The notes below the pieces were generated by a model. That model ran no database searches. It was not told the DNA's origin and was given only the letters and a program-made list of their open reading frames with translations. 64,000 nt of DNA from Capnocytophaga leadbetteri (lineage in GTDB: Bacteria > Bacteroidota > Bacteroidia > Flavobacteriales > Flavobacteriaceae). Below, one piece after another: positions 1 to 10,200 of this stretch; positions within the stretch are counted from its first letter, which is position 1, and the number at the start of each line of letters is the position of its first letter. Made by a program: the position numbers and the translations under genes. The stretch is from assembly GCF_003054025.1 (NCBI RefSeq), contig NZ_QBKG01000003.1:62001-126000 (forward strand), given 5' to 3'.

Positions 1-58
1 CAAAAACGTACTGCTAAAACAAGTATCATCAGATACCGTACAGATGATTATTAATTAG
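1..58 (+). CDS. possible 3' end of an upstream gene (partial)
   Basis: The first bases stay open to a stop in two frames. One ends with TAA at 52-54 (tail QKRTAKTSIIRYRTDDY) and one with TAG at 56-58 (tail KNVLLKQVSSDTVQMIIN). Either could be the C-terminus of a plus-strand gene that begins outside the window. There is too little sequence to choose a frame or a family. Confidence 0.25.
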   Translation, partial: KNVLLKQVSSDTVQMIIN

Positions 59-106
59 TCAATTTGCCAATTAGCTAATTTGTCAATGAATAGTAACGCA
101 AATCAT

Positions 107-170
107 CAAATTGGCAAATCGGCAAATCGGCAAATCGACAAATCGACAAATCAGCAAATCGACAAATCAA
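107..170 (+). repeat. 8-bp tandem repeat (CAAATYGR), 8 units
   Basis: Eight consecutive octamers of the form caaatYgR (caaattgg, caaatcgg, caaatcga and close variants) run from 107 to 170 and stop 6 bases before the ATG of the ROK regulator gene. The repeat therefore forms most of that gene's leader. The same octamer recurs at 28779-28856 and 53718-53757, with shorter traces at 26990-27008 and 61925-61990. Confidence 0.9.
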
Positions 171-176
171 AAAAAT

Positions 177-1391
177 ATGGCTCTTAAATTTTTAGAAGAA
201 GTAAGAATGGGCATCCGCAGTGCCTCTCTTAAGAAAGACATTATCTGTTATTACATCAATAACGGTGATAATACCCTTGCCGACCTTGGTAAGGAACTCA
301 ACCTCAGCGTACCTACGGTTACCAAGCTGGTAGGTGAACTGATTGACGACGGTATCGTAATGGACTTCGGGAAGCTCGAAACCCCAGGAGGTCGCCGCCC
401 TAATGTATACGGACTTAATGAGAGTTCGGGCTACTTCATTGGGGTAGATATCACCCATTCTCACGTAAATATAGGGCTTATCAACTTCAAAGGCGAACTG
501 ATTGACGAAAAAATCCGTATCCCTTTTGCTGAAGAGTTACCCCAAGAGCGCTTTGAGCTGTTATGCCAAATCATCAACGACTTCATAGCGCAAACAGTGG
601 TTCCTAAAGAGCATATCCTCAGCATCGGCATCAATATTTCAGGGCGCGTCAATACCCAATCCGGACATAGTTACAGCGGTTTTTACTTCGATGAACGTCC
701 GCTAACCGAAATGTTCGAAGAGCGTTTGGGCATAGGGGTAACCATCGATAACGACTCCCGCGCAATGGCTTACGGCGAATATATAAAAGGCAGGGTAAAA
801 GGCGAAAAAGATATTCTATTCTTGAATGTAAGTTGGGGCTTAGGCTTAGGTATCATCATCGATGGTCAGTTGTATTACGGCAAGTCAGGCTTCTCTGGCG
901 AGTTCGGGCATATAGCGGTTTTCGATAACGAAATACTCTGCCATTGTGGCAAAAAAGGCTGTTTAGAGACTGAAGCCTCTGGCTCGTCATTACACCGCAA
1001 ATTTATAGACAAACTCCAACACGGTCACTCGTCTCTACTCACCCAGCAAAAGAACTACGACCCCAAAGCACCCGTCTCTTTAGAAGACATCATAAAAGTA
1101 GCCCTACAAGAAGATATGCTCGCCATAGAGCTTATTGAAGAAGTGGGCAATGCTTTGGGCAAACACACCGCTAGCCTTATCAACCTTTTCAACCCCGAAT
1201 TGGTGATTATAGGGGGCACGCTTGCCACTGCGGGCGACTACCTACTACTACCGCTGCGCAGTGCCATCAAAAAGTATTCACTAAACTTAGTAAATAAAGA
1301 TTCGCAGATAAAAGTATCAAAATTAGGCGAAAAAGCAGGACTTTTAGGCGCTAGCCTTTTAGCCCGTAGCAAATTTATAGGACTGATATAA
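177..1391 (+). CDS. ROK-family transcriptional regulator / sugar kinase-like (NagC/XylR type)
   Basis: The 404-residue protein has an N-terminal winged helix-turn-helix (residues about 20-75, including LADLGKELNLSVPTVTKLV) followed by a ROK kinase fold. Visible ROK marks are the nucleotide-binding strand GVDITHSHVNIGLINF, the active-site region IDNDSRAMAYGEY, the zinc site GEFGHIAV...CHCGKKGCLE (His plus three Cys) and a C-terminal IIGGTLA segment. HTH plus ROK suggests a repressor sensing a sugar or amino-sugar ligand; the ligand is not evident. The frame is open back to a TTG at 111, but those 22 codons are translated octamer repeat, so I take ATG 177. Its stop overlaps the mazG start by one base (TAATG), so the two are probably co-transcribed. 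Confidence 0.9.
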   Translation: MALKFLEEVRMGIRSASLKKDIICYYINNGDNTLADLGKELNLSVPTVTKLVGELIDDGIVMDFGKLETPGGRRPNVYGLNESSGYFIGVDITHSHVNIGLINFKGELIDEKIRIPFAEELPQERFELLCQIINDFIAQTVVPKEHILSIGINISGRVNTQSGHSYSGFYFDERPLTEMFEERLGIGVTIDNDSRAMAYGEYIKGRVKGEKDILFLNVSWGLGLGIIIDGQLYYGKSGFSGEFGHIAVFDNEILCHCGKKGCLETEASGSSLHRKFIDKLQHGHSSLLTQQKNYDPKAPVSLEDIIKVALQEDMLAIELIEEVGNALGKHTASLINLFNPELVIIGGTLATAGDYLLLPLRSAIKKYSLNLVNKDSQIKVSKLGEKAGLLGASLLARSKFIGLI

Positions 1392-2164
1392 TGGATAAAC
1401 GACTCGAAGCCTTCCAAAGGCTACTAAACATAATGGACGACCTGCGGGCGCAATGTCCGTGGGACAAGAAACAAACGATGCAGAGCCTGCGTCACCTCAC
1501 TATCGAAGAGACTTACGAATTAGGCGATGCCATACTCGATAACGACCTGCAAGAGGTAAAAAAAGAGCTCGGCGACCTATTGCTACACATTGTTTTCTAT
1601 GCCAAAATAGGCAGCGAAACAGGCGATTTCGATATTGCTGATGTAGCCAATGGGGTCTGCGACAAACTCATCATACGTCACCCTCACATCTACGGCGATG
1701 TCAAGGTCGATAACGAAGAAGATGTAAAGCGCAATTGGGAAAAGATAAAGCTAAAAGAGGGTAATAAAAGTGTATTGGGTGGGGTACCCAAAAGCCTGCC
1801 AGCCCTTGTAAAAGCCAGCCGCATACAAGATAAAGCGGCAGGAGTAGGCTTCGATTGGGACAATATAGACGATGTGTTTGCCAAAGTAAAAGAAGAAATA
1901 GAAGAGCTTCACGCTGAAGTAAAAGCACAAAAGCACACCGCCATTGAAGCTGAATTTGGCGATGTGCTTTTCAGTTTAATAAACTATGCGCGTTTTCTAA
2001 AAGTAAACCCCGAAGATGCCTTAGAGCGTACTAATAAGAAGTTCATAGCTCGTTTTCAGTACTTAGAGCGCAAGGCTGCCGAGAGCGGTAAGTCATTACG
2101 CGATATGACTTTAGCCGAAATGGAAGCCTATTGGCAAGAAGCTAAAGGGGTTTTTGAGCAATAA
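1391..2164 (+). CDS. mazG: nucleoside triphosphate pyrophosphohydrolase MazG
   Basis: MazG is an all-alpha NTP pyrophosphohydrolase that converts (d)NTPs to NMP plus PPi and removes aberrant nucleotides. The 257-residue protein has the usual tandem MazG domains. The first carries CPWDKKQT followed by the metal-binding EETYE (residues about 35-50). The second carries EEIEELHAEV and EAEFGDVLFSLINYAR (about 170-200). Length is normal for the long two-domain form. The ATG overlaps the stop of the ROK gene, so the two form an operon. Its 3' end overlaps the convergent methyltransferase gene by 23 bases. Confidence 0.95.
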   Translation: MDKRLEAFQRLLNIMDDLRAQCPWDKKQTMQSLRHLTIEETYELGDAILDNDLQEVKKELGDLLLHIVFYAKIGSETGDFDIADVANGVCDKLIIRHPHIYGDVKVDNEEDVKRNWEKIKLKEGNKSVLGGVPKSLPALVKASRIQDKAAGVGFDWDNIDDVFAKVKEEIEELHAEVKAQKHTAIEAEFGDVLFSLINYARFLKVNPEDALERTNKKFIARFQYLERKAAESGKSLRDMTLAEMEAYWQEAKGVFEQ

Positions 2165-2924
2165 GAGCAATAGCATCAAGGTTTTGCTGGTGCTTGCGGA
2201 AAGATTGTTTCATTTTCTGAACGCGCTTGCGCAAGTCAGGGTAGCGCAATAAGTTGAATAAGAATTTGAGGGTGCGGAAAAAGCCTTCATCTTCTAAAAT
2301 ACGGCTGCCCTCTAATAATAGCATCGGGCTGTGTTGTTCTTTTATTACTTTAAAACCTTGTTCTTCTAAAAGTGTTTTCCACTCTTTAGCCGTCATAGGT
2401 CGGGCGTGCACCCTGATGTTGCTGCTAAGGTCTTTAAAAAGGCCATTTTTCACCTCCTCGCTCACCTCATCAGGCTGCAAGCCAAGTTCGTGTATAGCAT
2501 AATACCCCCCTGGTTTAAGCAGGCGGTACGCCTCGCTTATAATAGCTCGTTTGTGCTCAATAGGCTGCATAGTTAGCATCGCCTCGCCATATACTTTATC
2601 AGCAAAACCATCAGGCAGTTGGGTATCAGCCGCATCGGCTATAATCACTCGTGCCTTATCGTAGCGGATATTCTTCTTAGCAAGCACCGCCGCCTCTTTA
2701 TTCATATCAACCCCCGTATAGCTAAAAGGTTTGTAAGAGCAGGCTATACTACCTGTAAAGCCCAGCCCTGGGGCAAACTCTACTACATTGTCTTTAGAGG
2801 TAATCTCTAAATTGCGTACCAACCATTCGGTAAGCAAGCGACCTCCGGGTCGTAATACTTTTTTGCCAAGTTTAGCAAGAATCCAGTGTCCTTGTTTCTG
2901 ATTTAAGCTGCTTTCTGTTTTCAT
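2142..2924 (-). CDS. class I SAM-dependent methyltransferase
   Basis: A 260-residue Rossmann-fold methyltransferase. The SAM-binding motif I is FAPGLGFTGSIAC (about residues 50-62), followed by an acidic strand end (YTGVDMN), a central GEAML segment and the post-motif LLKPGGYYAIHELGL typical of small-molecule methyltransferases. The substrate cannot be read from sequence. The gene is monocistronic on the minus strand with its own TATACCTTTG promoter, and it overlaps the end of mazG convergently. Adjacent bases read as an ordinary ATG start. Confidence 0.85.
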   Translation of the reverse strand: MKTESSLNQKQGHWILAKLGKKVLRPGGRLLTEWLVRNLEITSKDNVVEFAPGLGFTGSIACSYKPFSYTGVDMNKEAAVLAKKNIRYDKARVIIADAADTQLPDGFADKVYGEAMLTMQPIEHKRAIISEAYRLLKPGGYYAIHELGLQPDEVSEEVKNGLFKDLSSNIRVHARPMTAKEWKTLLEEQGFKVIKEQHSPMLLLEGSRILEDEGFFRTLKFLFNLLRYPDLRKRVQKMKQSFRKHQQNLDAIALIAQKPL

Positions 2925-2949
2925 TGTTCCAATTATTTAATTTAGGACA

Positions 2950-2957
2950 CAAAGGTA
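2950..2957 (-). promoter_or_regulatory. Bacteroidota -7 promoter box for the methyltransferase gene
   Basis: On the minus strand the bases read TACCTTTG, matching the TAnnTTTG -7 consensus. A TTGG at about 2976-2979 sits at a suitable -33 distance. The box ends 26 bases before the ATG at 2924, giving a leader of about 20 nt. Confidence 0.65.
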
Positions 2958-3007
2958 TAAAATAAAAATTAATTGCCAATTATTAATGCTAATTATTAAT
3001 TGTTTTG

Positions 3008-3015
3008 TACCTTTG
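3008..3015 (+). promoter_or_regulatory. Bacteroidota -7 promoter box for hisS-tyrS
   Basis: TACCTTTG at 3008-3015 fits TAnnTTTG. It lies about 73 bases before the hisS ATG at 3089, which leaves an A-rich leader of about 70 nt. Confidence 0.65.
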
Positions 3016-3088
3016 CAGTGTTATAAAGAGAAAAGCGACAAGCTATCTAATTATTTTTTGAGAATTAACCTTGAATAAACAAAGAACA

Positions 3089-4444
3089 ATGGCTGTACAG
3101 AAACCCAGTATTCCTAAGGGCACCCGTGATTTTTCACCTGCCGAATTAGCAAAAAGATACTTTATCATCAATACCATACGCAATACATTTAGTACTTTTG
3201 GCTTTCAACCTATCGAAACGCCAAGTTTTGAGAATTATGATACCCTAATGGGCAAATACGGTGAAGAAGGCGACCGCCTTATCTTCAAAATCCTCAATTC
3301 AGGCGATTTTACACAAGGGGTAAAACAAGAAGATTGGGAGGCTAAAAACCCTCAAAAGCTCACCCCTCAAATATCCGAAAAAGCCTTGCGTTATGACCTT
3401 ACGGTACCTTTTGCGCGTTATGTAGTACAGCACCAAGCCGAACTTACTTTTCCTTTCAAGCGTTACCAAATACAGCCCGTTTGGCGTGCCGATCGTCCGC
3501 AGAAAGGGCGTTTCAGAGAGTTCTACCAATGCGATGCCGATGTGGTAGGCAGCAATAGCTTGTGGCAAGAGGTAGAGTTTGTACAGTTGTACGATGCGGT
3601 TTTTACAGCGCTTAATCTAAAAGGGGTTACTATAAAAATTAACAACCGCAAGATACTCAGCGGTTTTGCCGAAGTGATAGGCGAAAGTGATAAACTCATC
3701 GACTTTACAGTAGCTTTAGACAAACTCGACAAGATAGGCGAAGAGGGCGTTATAAAAGAAATGAGCGAAAGAGGTATCAGCGCAGCGGCTATCGAAAAGA
3801 TAAAACCTATTTTTGGGCTCAAAGGCTCGTTTACCGAGAAGTTAGCTGCCTTATCTGCTATTTTAGCTACCTCCGAAGTGGGGCGCAAAGGCATAGAAGA
3901 ACTCACTTTTGTAGGCGAACAAATCGCTGCATTAGGGTTACAAACTGCCTTATTAGACCTCGATGTTACCTTAGCACGCGGACTGAATTACTACACAGGG
4001 GCTATCTTCGAGATTGCGGCACCTGCCGGAGTGCAAATGGGCTCAATAGGGGGCGGTGGTAGGTATGACGACCTAACCAGCATCTTCGGTCTCAAAGGAA
4101 TGAGTGGTATTGGCATCTCCTTTGGTTTAGACCGTATCGGTTTAGTGATGGAAGAGCTCAACCTCTACCCCGAAACGCTCAGCAGTACCGTCGAAATACT
4201 CTGCTTAAACTTTGGCAATGCCGAAGCGCTACAGAGTATGAAGCTTTTGCAACAACTCAGAAAAGAAGGCAAAAAAGCAGAACTTTACCCCGAAGCGGCT
4301 AAGATTAAAAAGCAAATGGACTACGCTAACAAACGCAGCATACCCTACGTAGCTATTATAGGCGAAAGCGAGCTACAAAAAGGCACCTATATACTGAAGA
4401 ATATGCTAACGGGAGAGCAAGAAGAATGTGAGTTTAGTAAATAA
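3089..4444 (+). CDS. hisS: histidyl-tRNA synthetase
   Basis: A class II aminoacyl-tRNA synthetase charging tRNA-His. The 451-residue protein begins with [12 protein letters not shown], the usual HisRS N-terminus. Motif 2 lies in [18 protein letters not shown], the histidine-A loop is [13 protein letters not shown], and motif 3 is [19 protein letters not shown] lies between. The C-terminal anticodon-binding domain starts near residue 355. The frame extends to a TTG at 3071, but ATG 3089 gives the conserved N-terminus, so I use it. tyrS follows after 32 bases, so both synthetases probably share the promoter at 3008. Confidence 0.97.
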   Translation: MAVQKPSIPKGTRDFSPAELAKRYFIINTIRNTFSTFGFQPIETPSFENYDTLMGKYGEEGDRLIFKILNSGDFTQGVKQEDWEAKNPQKLTPQISEKALRYDLTVPFARYVVQHQAELTFPFKRYQIQPVWRADRPQKGRFREFYQCDADVVGSNSLWQEVEFVQLYDAVFTALNLKGVTIKINNRKILSGFAEVIGESDKLIDFTVALDKLDKIGEEGVIKEMSERGISAAAIEKIKPIFGLKGSFTEKLAALSAILATSEVGRKGIEELTFVGEQIAALGLQTALLDLDVTLARGLNYYTGAIFEIAAPAGVQMGSIGGGGRYDDLTSIFGLKGMSGIGISFGLDRIGLVMEELNLYPETLSSTVEILCLNFGNAEALQSMKLLQQLRKEGKKAELYPEAAKIKKQMDYANKRSIPYVAIIGESELQKGTYILKNMLTGEQEECEFSK

Positions 4445-4476
4445 TGATAATATTGTAATATATAACAAATAAACTA

Positions 4477-5772
4477 ATGAAGAACTTTATAGAAGAACTG
4501 CGCTGGCGCGGTATGATTCAGGATATTATGCCTGAAACAGAACAACACCTTATGGAAGGGCTCCGCGCTGCCTATGTAGGGATTGACCCTACTGCCGACT
4601 CGCTACATATTGGTCACTTAGTAGGTGTGATGATGTTGCGCCACTTTCAGAACTGCGGACATAAACCTTATGCCTTAGTAGGGGGTGCTACCGGTATGAT
4701 AGGCGACCCTTCAGGCAAATCAGCAGAGCGCAACCTATTAACAGAAGAAGTACTTGCCCACAATATAAAGGGTATCCAAAAGCAATTAGCTAAATTCCTC
4801 GATTTCGAAAGCGAAGCCCCTAACCGTGCCGAGTTAGTTAATAACTACGACTGGATGAAAGAATTTTCTTTCCTCTCATTCATTCGCGACATCGGTAAGC
4901 ACATCACTGTCAATTATATGATGGCAAAAGACTCAGTTAAAAAACGCTTCGACCCCAACGAAAACACCGATGGTATGTCGTTTACTGAGTTTTCATACCA
5001 ATTGCTACAAGGGTATGACTTTTTGCACCTATACCGCCAAAAAGGACTAACGTTACAAATGGGGGGCTCTGACCAGTGGGGCAATATCACTACTGGTACC
5101 GAGCTTATCCGCCGTATAGCAGGAGGCAAGGCATACGCCCTTACTTGTCCGCTTATCACTAAGGCCGATGGTACTAAGTTTGGCAAAAGCGAAGGTGGCA
5201 ACGTATGGCTCGATGCTGAAAAAACCTCACCTTATAAGTTCTACCAGTATTGGATAAACGTATCCGACGAAGATGCACAGCGATACATCAAAATCTTTAC
5301 GATGCTAAGCCGTGAGGAGATTGAGCAACTTATCAGCGAGCACCAAGCAGCCCCTCACCTACGCGTATTGCAAAACAAATTGGCTGAAGAGCTAACCGTA
5401 CTCGTACACGGACGTGAGGAACTACAAAAAGCCCAAAAGGCTTCGCAAATACTCTTTGGCAACTCAACTTCTGACGACCTCAGACAGTTAGATGCTAAAA
5501 CATTCTTAGAAGTGTTTGACGGAGTGCCACAAGCTGAAGTAACTCGCACAGATATAGCGGCAGGCTTAGATATGATAGCAGCTTTATCGGCCAAAACAGG
5601 CTTTATAGCCTCTAACTCCGAAGCAAGACGCGCACTAAAAGAGAAATCAATCGCTGTAAATAAAGAAAAAGTAGAAGAAAGCTATATCATAGGTGAGAAA
5701 GACATCATCGACGACAAGTTTGTGTTGCTACAGCGCGGAAAGAAAAACTACTTTGTAATTGTGATAGTCTAA
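4477..5772 (+). CDS. tyrS: tyrosyl-tRNA synthetase
   Basis: A class I synthetase charging tRNA-Tyr, 431 residues, of the bacterial TyrRS type. HIGH is at residues 44-47, the second nucleotide-binding motif is KFGKS near residue 235 (KMSKS equivalent), and the tyrosine pocket shows [14 protein letters not shown] and [11 protein letters not shown]. The C-terminal 70 residues form an S4-like RNA-binding domain ([17 protein letters not shown]). It is the second gene of a hisS-tyrS unit and is followed by a strong bidirectional terminator at 5808-5845. Confidence 0.97.
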   Translation: MKNFIEELRWRGMIQDIMPETEQHLMEGLRAAYVGIDPTADSLHIGHLVGVMMLRHFQNCGHKPYALVGGATGMIGDPSGKSAERNLLTEEVLAHNIKGIQKQLAKFLDFESEAPNRAELVNNYDWMKEFSFLSFIRDIGKHITVNYMMAKDSVKKRFDPNENTDGMSFTEFSYQLLQGYDFLHLYRQKGLTLQMGGSDQWGNITTGTELIRRIAGGKAYALTCPLITKADGTKFGKSEGGNVWLDAEKTSPYKFYQYWINVSDEDAQRYIKIFTMLSREEIEQLISEHQAAPHLRVLQNKLAEELTVLVHGREELQKAQKASQILFGNSTSDDLRQLDAKTFLEVFDGVPQAEVTRTDIAAGLDMIAALSAKTGFIASNSEARRALKEKSIAVNKEKVEESYIIGEKDIIDDKFVLLQRGKKNYFVIVIV

Positions 5773-5807
5773 ATACAAGACAAAATACAAGATACAAAAC
5801 AAAAAAT

Positions 5808-5845
5808 GCTTTGACAAAGTTCAAAACTTTGTCAAAGCCTTTTTA
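5808..5845. terminator. bidirectional terminator between tyrS and a convergent lipoprotein gene
   Basis: Perfect 14-bp arms GCTTTGACAAAGTT (5808-5821) and AACTTTGTCAAAGC (5825-5838) flank a 3-nt loop. An A-run lies 5' and CTTTTT lies 3', so it can serve both strands. The core CTTTGACAAAGT also forms the terminator at 48059-48099. Confidence 0.9.
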
Positions 5846-5849
5846 GCAG

Positions 5850-6431
5850 TTATAACTCTCTAAAAGAGCTGATAATTTCTTTCATTTGCTGCTCGTTCTG
5901 AGTCTTTTTGCTATCGAGTGTCCAAGTAAAGATTTGGTAGTAAGTTTTCTCAGTTTCTACCACTGCCACTATGTAGAACACCTTATTGCCGTTTACTTGT
6001 TCAGTAGTCTCAACCACCATAGCAGGCAGCCTATGAATAGTAGTGGTCGTGATTTTCGCCGCAGAAGGGCGCATCATCTTAGCCTCTACCCAACCCTGAT
6101 AGCACACATCAAAGTAATCCTTTAGGCGGAAGCGCTCAGCAAAAGCTTTTTTGGTTTGTACACCCAGCTTGTCTTTCAGCAGCTCAAATAGAGCTTCTGT
6201 CAGTTCCTCTCGATTATCGTCAATCACAGCCACAAAAAAGGCTTCTTTAGGATTGGCGTATTGTAGCGAGGCTTGGTCATAAAGATTGTTTTGGTAAGTA
6301 AGAGAAGTAGGTAGTTTCATTTCATACTTATCCTCTACTTTTACTACCTGCACCGAAGTCTCTGTGGCGCGGCAAGATACTAATAGTAAAAGGATAAAGA
6401 TGAAAGGTAATTTTTGATTAAAACGTTTCAT
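5850..6431 (-). CDS. hypothetical lipoprotein
   Basis: A 193-residue protein with a type II signal peptide: short basic start, hydrophobic FIFILLLLVSC with lipidation Cys at residue 20. The mature part starts RATETS and has alternating strands with no catalytic motif I recognise. Its layout (an FFVAVIDDNREEL stretch, then VEAKMMRPSAAKITTTTIH and VVVETTEQVNG) resembles small envelope proteins of the PsbP/DUF1795 kind, but that is only a resemblance. It is monocistronic with its own promoter and converges on tyrS across a shared terminator. Confidence 0.75.
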   Translation of the reverse strand: MKRFNQKLPFIFILLLLVSCRATETSVQVVKVEDKYEMKLPTSLTYQNNLYDQASLQYANPKEAFFVAVIDDNREELTEALFELLKDKLGVQTKKAFAERFRLKDYFDVCYQGWVEAKMMRPSAAKITTTTIHRLPAMVVETTEQVNGNKVFYIVAVVETEKTYYQIFTWTLDSKKTQNEQQMKEIISSFREL

Positions 6432-6460
6432 CTCTTGCTAATTTAGTTTATTTCTGCGTA

Positions 6461-6468
6461 CAAAGATA
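6461..6468 (-). promoter_or_regulatory. -7 promoter box for the lipoprotein gene
   Basis: The minus strand reads TATCTTTG, fitting TAnnTTTG. The box ends 29 bases before the ATG at 6431. Confidence 0.6.
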
Positions 6469-6546
6469 GAATTTTTTTTGTTAATACCAATTTTTTGTAA
6501 GATTTTTTTGTAATATAACTTTTTATAACCTATTTCATACTGAAAA

Positions 6547-7197
6547 ATGTTCCCTTTGAAAGACACTTTAAAACACCGCGGTCTGCGCAATCAGTTAGCC
6601 GACCTGCTCAAAGAAAAAGGCATACGCGATACGCGTGTGCTCGAGGCGATACGGGCTATACCACGCCACCTGTTTATGGATAGCTCTTTTGAAGACCACG
6701 CGTACCAAGACAAGGCTTTCCCAATAGGCGAAGACCAAACTATCTCGCAGCCTTATACGGTAGCCTTTCAAACAGAACTGCTACAGGTAGCTCCGCGCCA
6801 AAAGGTGTTAGAGATAGGCACTGGTAGCGGCTATCAGTCAAGTGTGCTGATGTACCTCGGGGTATATCTGTATACTATCGAGCGACAACAAAAGCTCTTC
6901 AAGCTCGCCCAACAATTACTACCCAAACTGATAAATCGTCCTGTACAGATGTATTTTGGCGATGGTTATAAGGGCTTACCCCAAGAAGCCCCTTTCGACC
7001 GCATATTAGTCACGGCGGGGGCTCCTTATGTGCCCAATCCGCTATTGGCACAATTAGCTATTGGCGGACGTATGGTGATACCCATAGGCGAAAAAACACA
7101 AGTAATGACCCTCTACGAACGCATCAGCGAAAAGGAGTTTCATAAAACTACCTACGGCGACTTTCAGTTCGTACCAATGCTGAAAGAGAGAAATTAA
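6547..7197 (+). CDS. pcm: protein-L-isoaspartate O-methyltransferase
   Basis: A repair methyltransferase acting on L-isoaspartyl residues of aged proteins with SAM. The 216-residue protein has the PCMT signature: the N-terminal segment VLEAIRAIPRHLFM, the substrate region FPIGEDQTISQPYTVA, SAM motif I VLEIGTGSGYQS, and the late motifs DRILVTAGAP and GGRMVIPIG. Length and order are those of bacterial Pcm. dnaE follows after 43 bases on the same strand with no obvious terminator between. Confidence 0.96.
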   Translation: MFPLKDTLKHRGLRNQLADLLKEKGIRDTRVLEAIRAIPRHLFMDSSFEDHAYQDKAFPIGEDQTISQPYTVAFQTELLQVAPRQKVLEIGTGSGYQSSVLMYLGVYLYTIERQQKLFKLAQQLLPKLINRPVQMYFGDGYKGLPQEAPFDRILVTAGAPYVPNPLLAQLAIGGRMVIPIGEKTQVMTLYERISEKEFHKTTYGDFQFVPMLKERN

Positions 7198-7240
7198 ACC
7201 CACAGACAGGTTTTTTAATATTTTTATAGATTAGAAAGAA

Positions 7241-10200
7241 ATGTACTTAATATTCGATACCGAAACCACGGGGTTACCCCGTAATTATAATGCTCCTATT
7301 AGCGATAGCAACAACTGGCCGCGTGCGGTGCAAATAGCGTGGCAATTGCACGACCAGTGGGGGACACTTATAGAACATCAGGATTTTTTAATTACTCCTG
7401 ATGGCTTTGACATTCCTTATGATGCCGAGAAAGTACACGGCATCTCTACCCTACTAGCTGAAAAGCAAGGGGTACCCATTGCTGAGGTGTTCGCTGCTTT
7501 CAACGAGGCTCTTAGCAAGGCTCAGTACGTGGTGGGACAAAATATAGGCTTCGATATCAATATTATGGGGGCTGAGTTTTACCGCTATGGGGTGGAAAGT
7601 CCGTTGGATAAACTACCGGTAATCGATACTTGTACTGAGGCAACCGCTAACCTCTGCAAAATAGAAGGAGGTCGCGGGGGTAAATATAAATTCCCTTCAC
7701 TTACTGAGTTGCACTCTTTCTTATTTGGCGTACCTTTTGCCGAGGCTCACAACGCTACTGCCGATGTAGAAGCTACTGCCCGCTGTTTCTTTGAACTTAT
7801 AAGGCGTGGTGAGGGCTTCAAAGAAGGTACTTTCAGTAGAGAATATATTGAAAACTTTCAAGCGCATCACTCCTCTCCCATAGGGCTTATAGGGCTCAAA
7901 CACGTAAACCTCAAAGAGGCTTCCGAGGCATTGCGCAGCAAAGGCAGTACTCCTGAAATAACCGCTTCAGAAGAAGAGATAGCACTACTTGAAACGGCTG
8001 CCTTTGCCCATCTACACAATCATACTCAATACTCTATCTTACAATCGACTACAGCTATAAGCGACCTTGTGAAAAGTACCGCTAAAGAGAAAATGCCTGC
8101 CGTAGCCCTAACCGATAGCGGCAATATGATGGCGGCTTTCCACTTCGTGCAAGAAGTACAAAAATACAACAAAGAGGCTGAAAGCAAAAACAAAGAAGCT
8201 GAAGAGAAAGGAGAAACGCCTACCGAAACACTTATCAAGCCTATAATAGGTTGTGAGTTCAATATATGTGAAAATCACTTGGATAGAAGTCACCAAGACA
8301 ATGGTTACCAAGTGGTTATCTTAGCTAAAAACAAAGAGGGCTATCAGAATCTTATCAAAATGGCTTCGATAGCCTCTACTAAGGGCTTTTATTACGTGCC
8401 TCGTATCGACAAAGAGATTGTTGCACAGTATAAAACCGACCTTATAGTGCTTTCAGGGGGTATCAATGGTGAAATTCCCTCTAAAATACTCAATATAGGT
8501 ACCAAACAAGCTGAAGAAGCATTGCTGTGGTGGAAAAACCTCTTTGGTGAAGATTTCTATTTAGAAGTGATGCGCCACGGGCAGCAGGAAGAAGAGCACG
8601 TAAATGGTGTGTTGGTAGAGCTGTCTAAAAAGCACAACGTGAAGCTCATCGCTACTAATAACACTTTTTACATCCATAAAAAAGATGCTAGTGCCCACGA
8701 TATTCTGCTATGTGTAAAAGATGGTGAGAAGCAGAAAACACCTATTGGGCGCGGACGTGGCTATCGATTTGGAATGCCTAATGACGAATACTACTTCAAA
8801 ACAAGTGCCGAGATGAAGGCACTCTTCAAAGATATACCTCAGGCAATCATAAACATACAAGAGATTATCGATAAGGTTGAGCCCTACGGCTTAGCTCGCG
8901 ATATACTCTTACCTAAATTTGATATTCCTGAACCCTTTCAGGTAGCAGACGACCCTACAGGCAAGAAAGGTGAAAACAATTATTTGCGTCACCTTACCTA
9001 TGAGGGGGCTAAGCGCAAATACCCTGAAATTACTGATGAGGTGCGCGAACGATTAGACTTTGAGCTTTCTATTATAGAAAAGACAGGTTATCCTGGTTAC
9101 TTTCTGATAGTGCAAGATTTCATTGCAGCTGCGCGCAAGATGGGGGTATCAGTAGGGCCTGGTCGTGGGTCGGCAGCAGGGTCGGCAGTGGCTTATTGCT
9201 TAGACATTACCAATATGGACCCGATAAAGTACGACCTGCTGTTTGAGCGTTTCCTAAACCCTGATCGTGTATCAATGCCAGATATTGATATAGACTTTGA
9301 AGACTCTGGCAGACAAGATGTTATCAATTACGTGATTGATAAGTATGGCGAGAGTCAGGTAGCACGTATCATCACTTATGGTAAGATGGCGGCTAAGTCG
9401 GCTATAAAAGATACCGCCCGTGTGCTGGATGTGCCTCTGCAAGAGTCGAACCGATTAGCAGGTTTAGTACCCTCTAAACCCCCCGGACTTTCACTAAAGA
9501 ACCTCTTCAATTGGGACGAGAAAAAGCTCAAAGAAAAAGTGCGCAGTGAAGAACTACCAAAAGTAGATGAACTCAAGCAGCTTTTGGCAGGCGGAGGCGA
9601 AGAGGAGAGCAACCAAACTATTCAGCAGGCCAACATTATTGAGGGCTCGGTACGCAACACCGGTATTCACGCCTGCGGGGTGATTATTACCCCTGACGAT
9701 ATCACCAACTTTGTACCTGTAGCCTTAGCCAAAGACTCTGACCTATTCGTTACCCAGTTTGACAACTCGGTAGTAGAAAGTGCTGGACTGCTGAAGATGG
9801 ACTTTTTGGGGCTTAGTACTCTTACCCTTATCAAAGATACGATTGAGAATATAAAACAAACACACGGCTTAGAGCTCGATGCAGAGGCTTTTCCGTTAGA
9901 CGATAAAAAGACCTACGAACTCTTTCAACGAGGGGAAACGGTAGGGATATTCCAATACGAGTCCGCAGGTATGCAGAAGTATATGCGCGAACTCAAGCCT
10001 ACTGTTTTTGCTGACCTAATAGCGATGAATGCTCTTTACCGCCCAGGGCCTCTGGAATATATACCGAGCTTTATCAAGCGGAAACACGGTATTGAACCCA
10101 TAGAATACGACTTGCCTGATATGAAAGAGTATCTGGAAGAAACCTATGGTATCACGGTATATCAGGAGCAGGTGATGCTACTCTCGCAAAAGCTAGCAGG

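Noticed and set aside
111-176. Longer N-terminus of the ROK regulator from TTG 111
   Set aside because: The extra 22 codons are translated octamer repeat; ATG 177 matches the HTH family start.
3071-3088. TTG 3071 as the hisS start
   Set aside because: ATG 3089 gives the conserved HisRS N-terminus.
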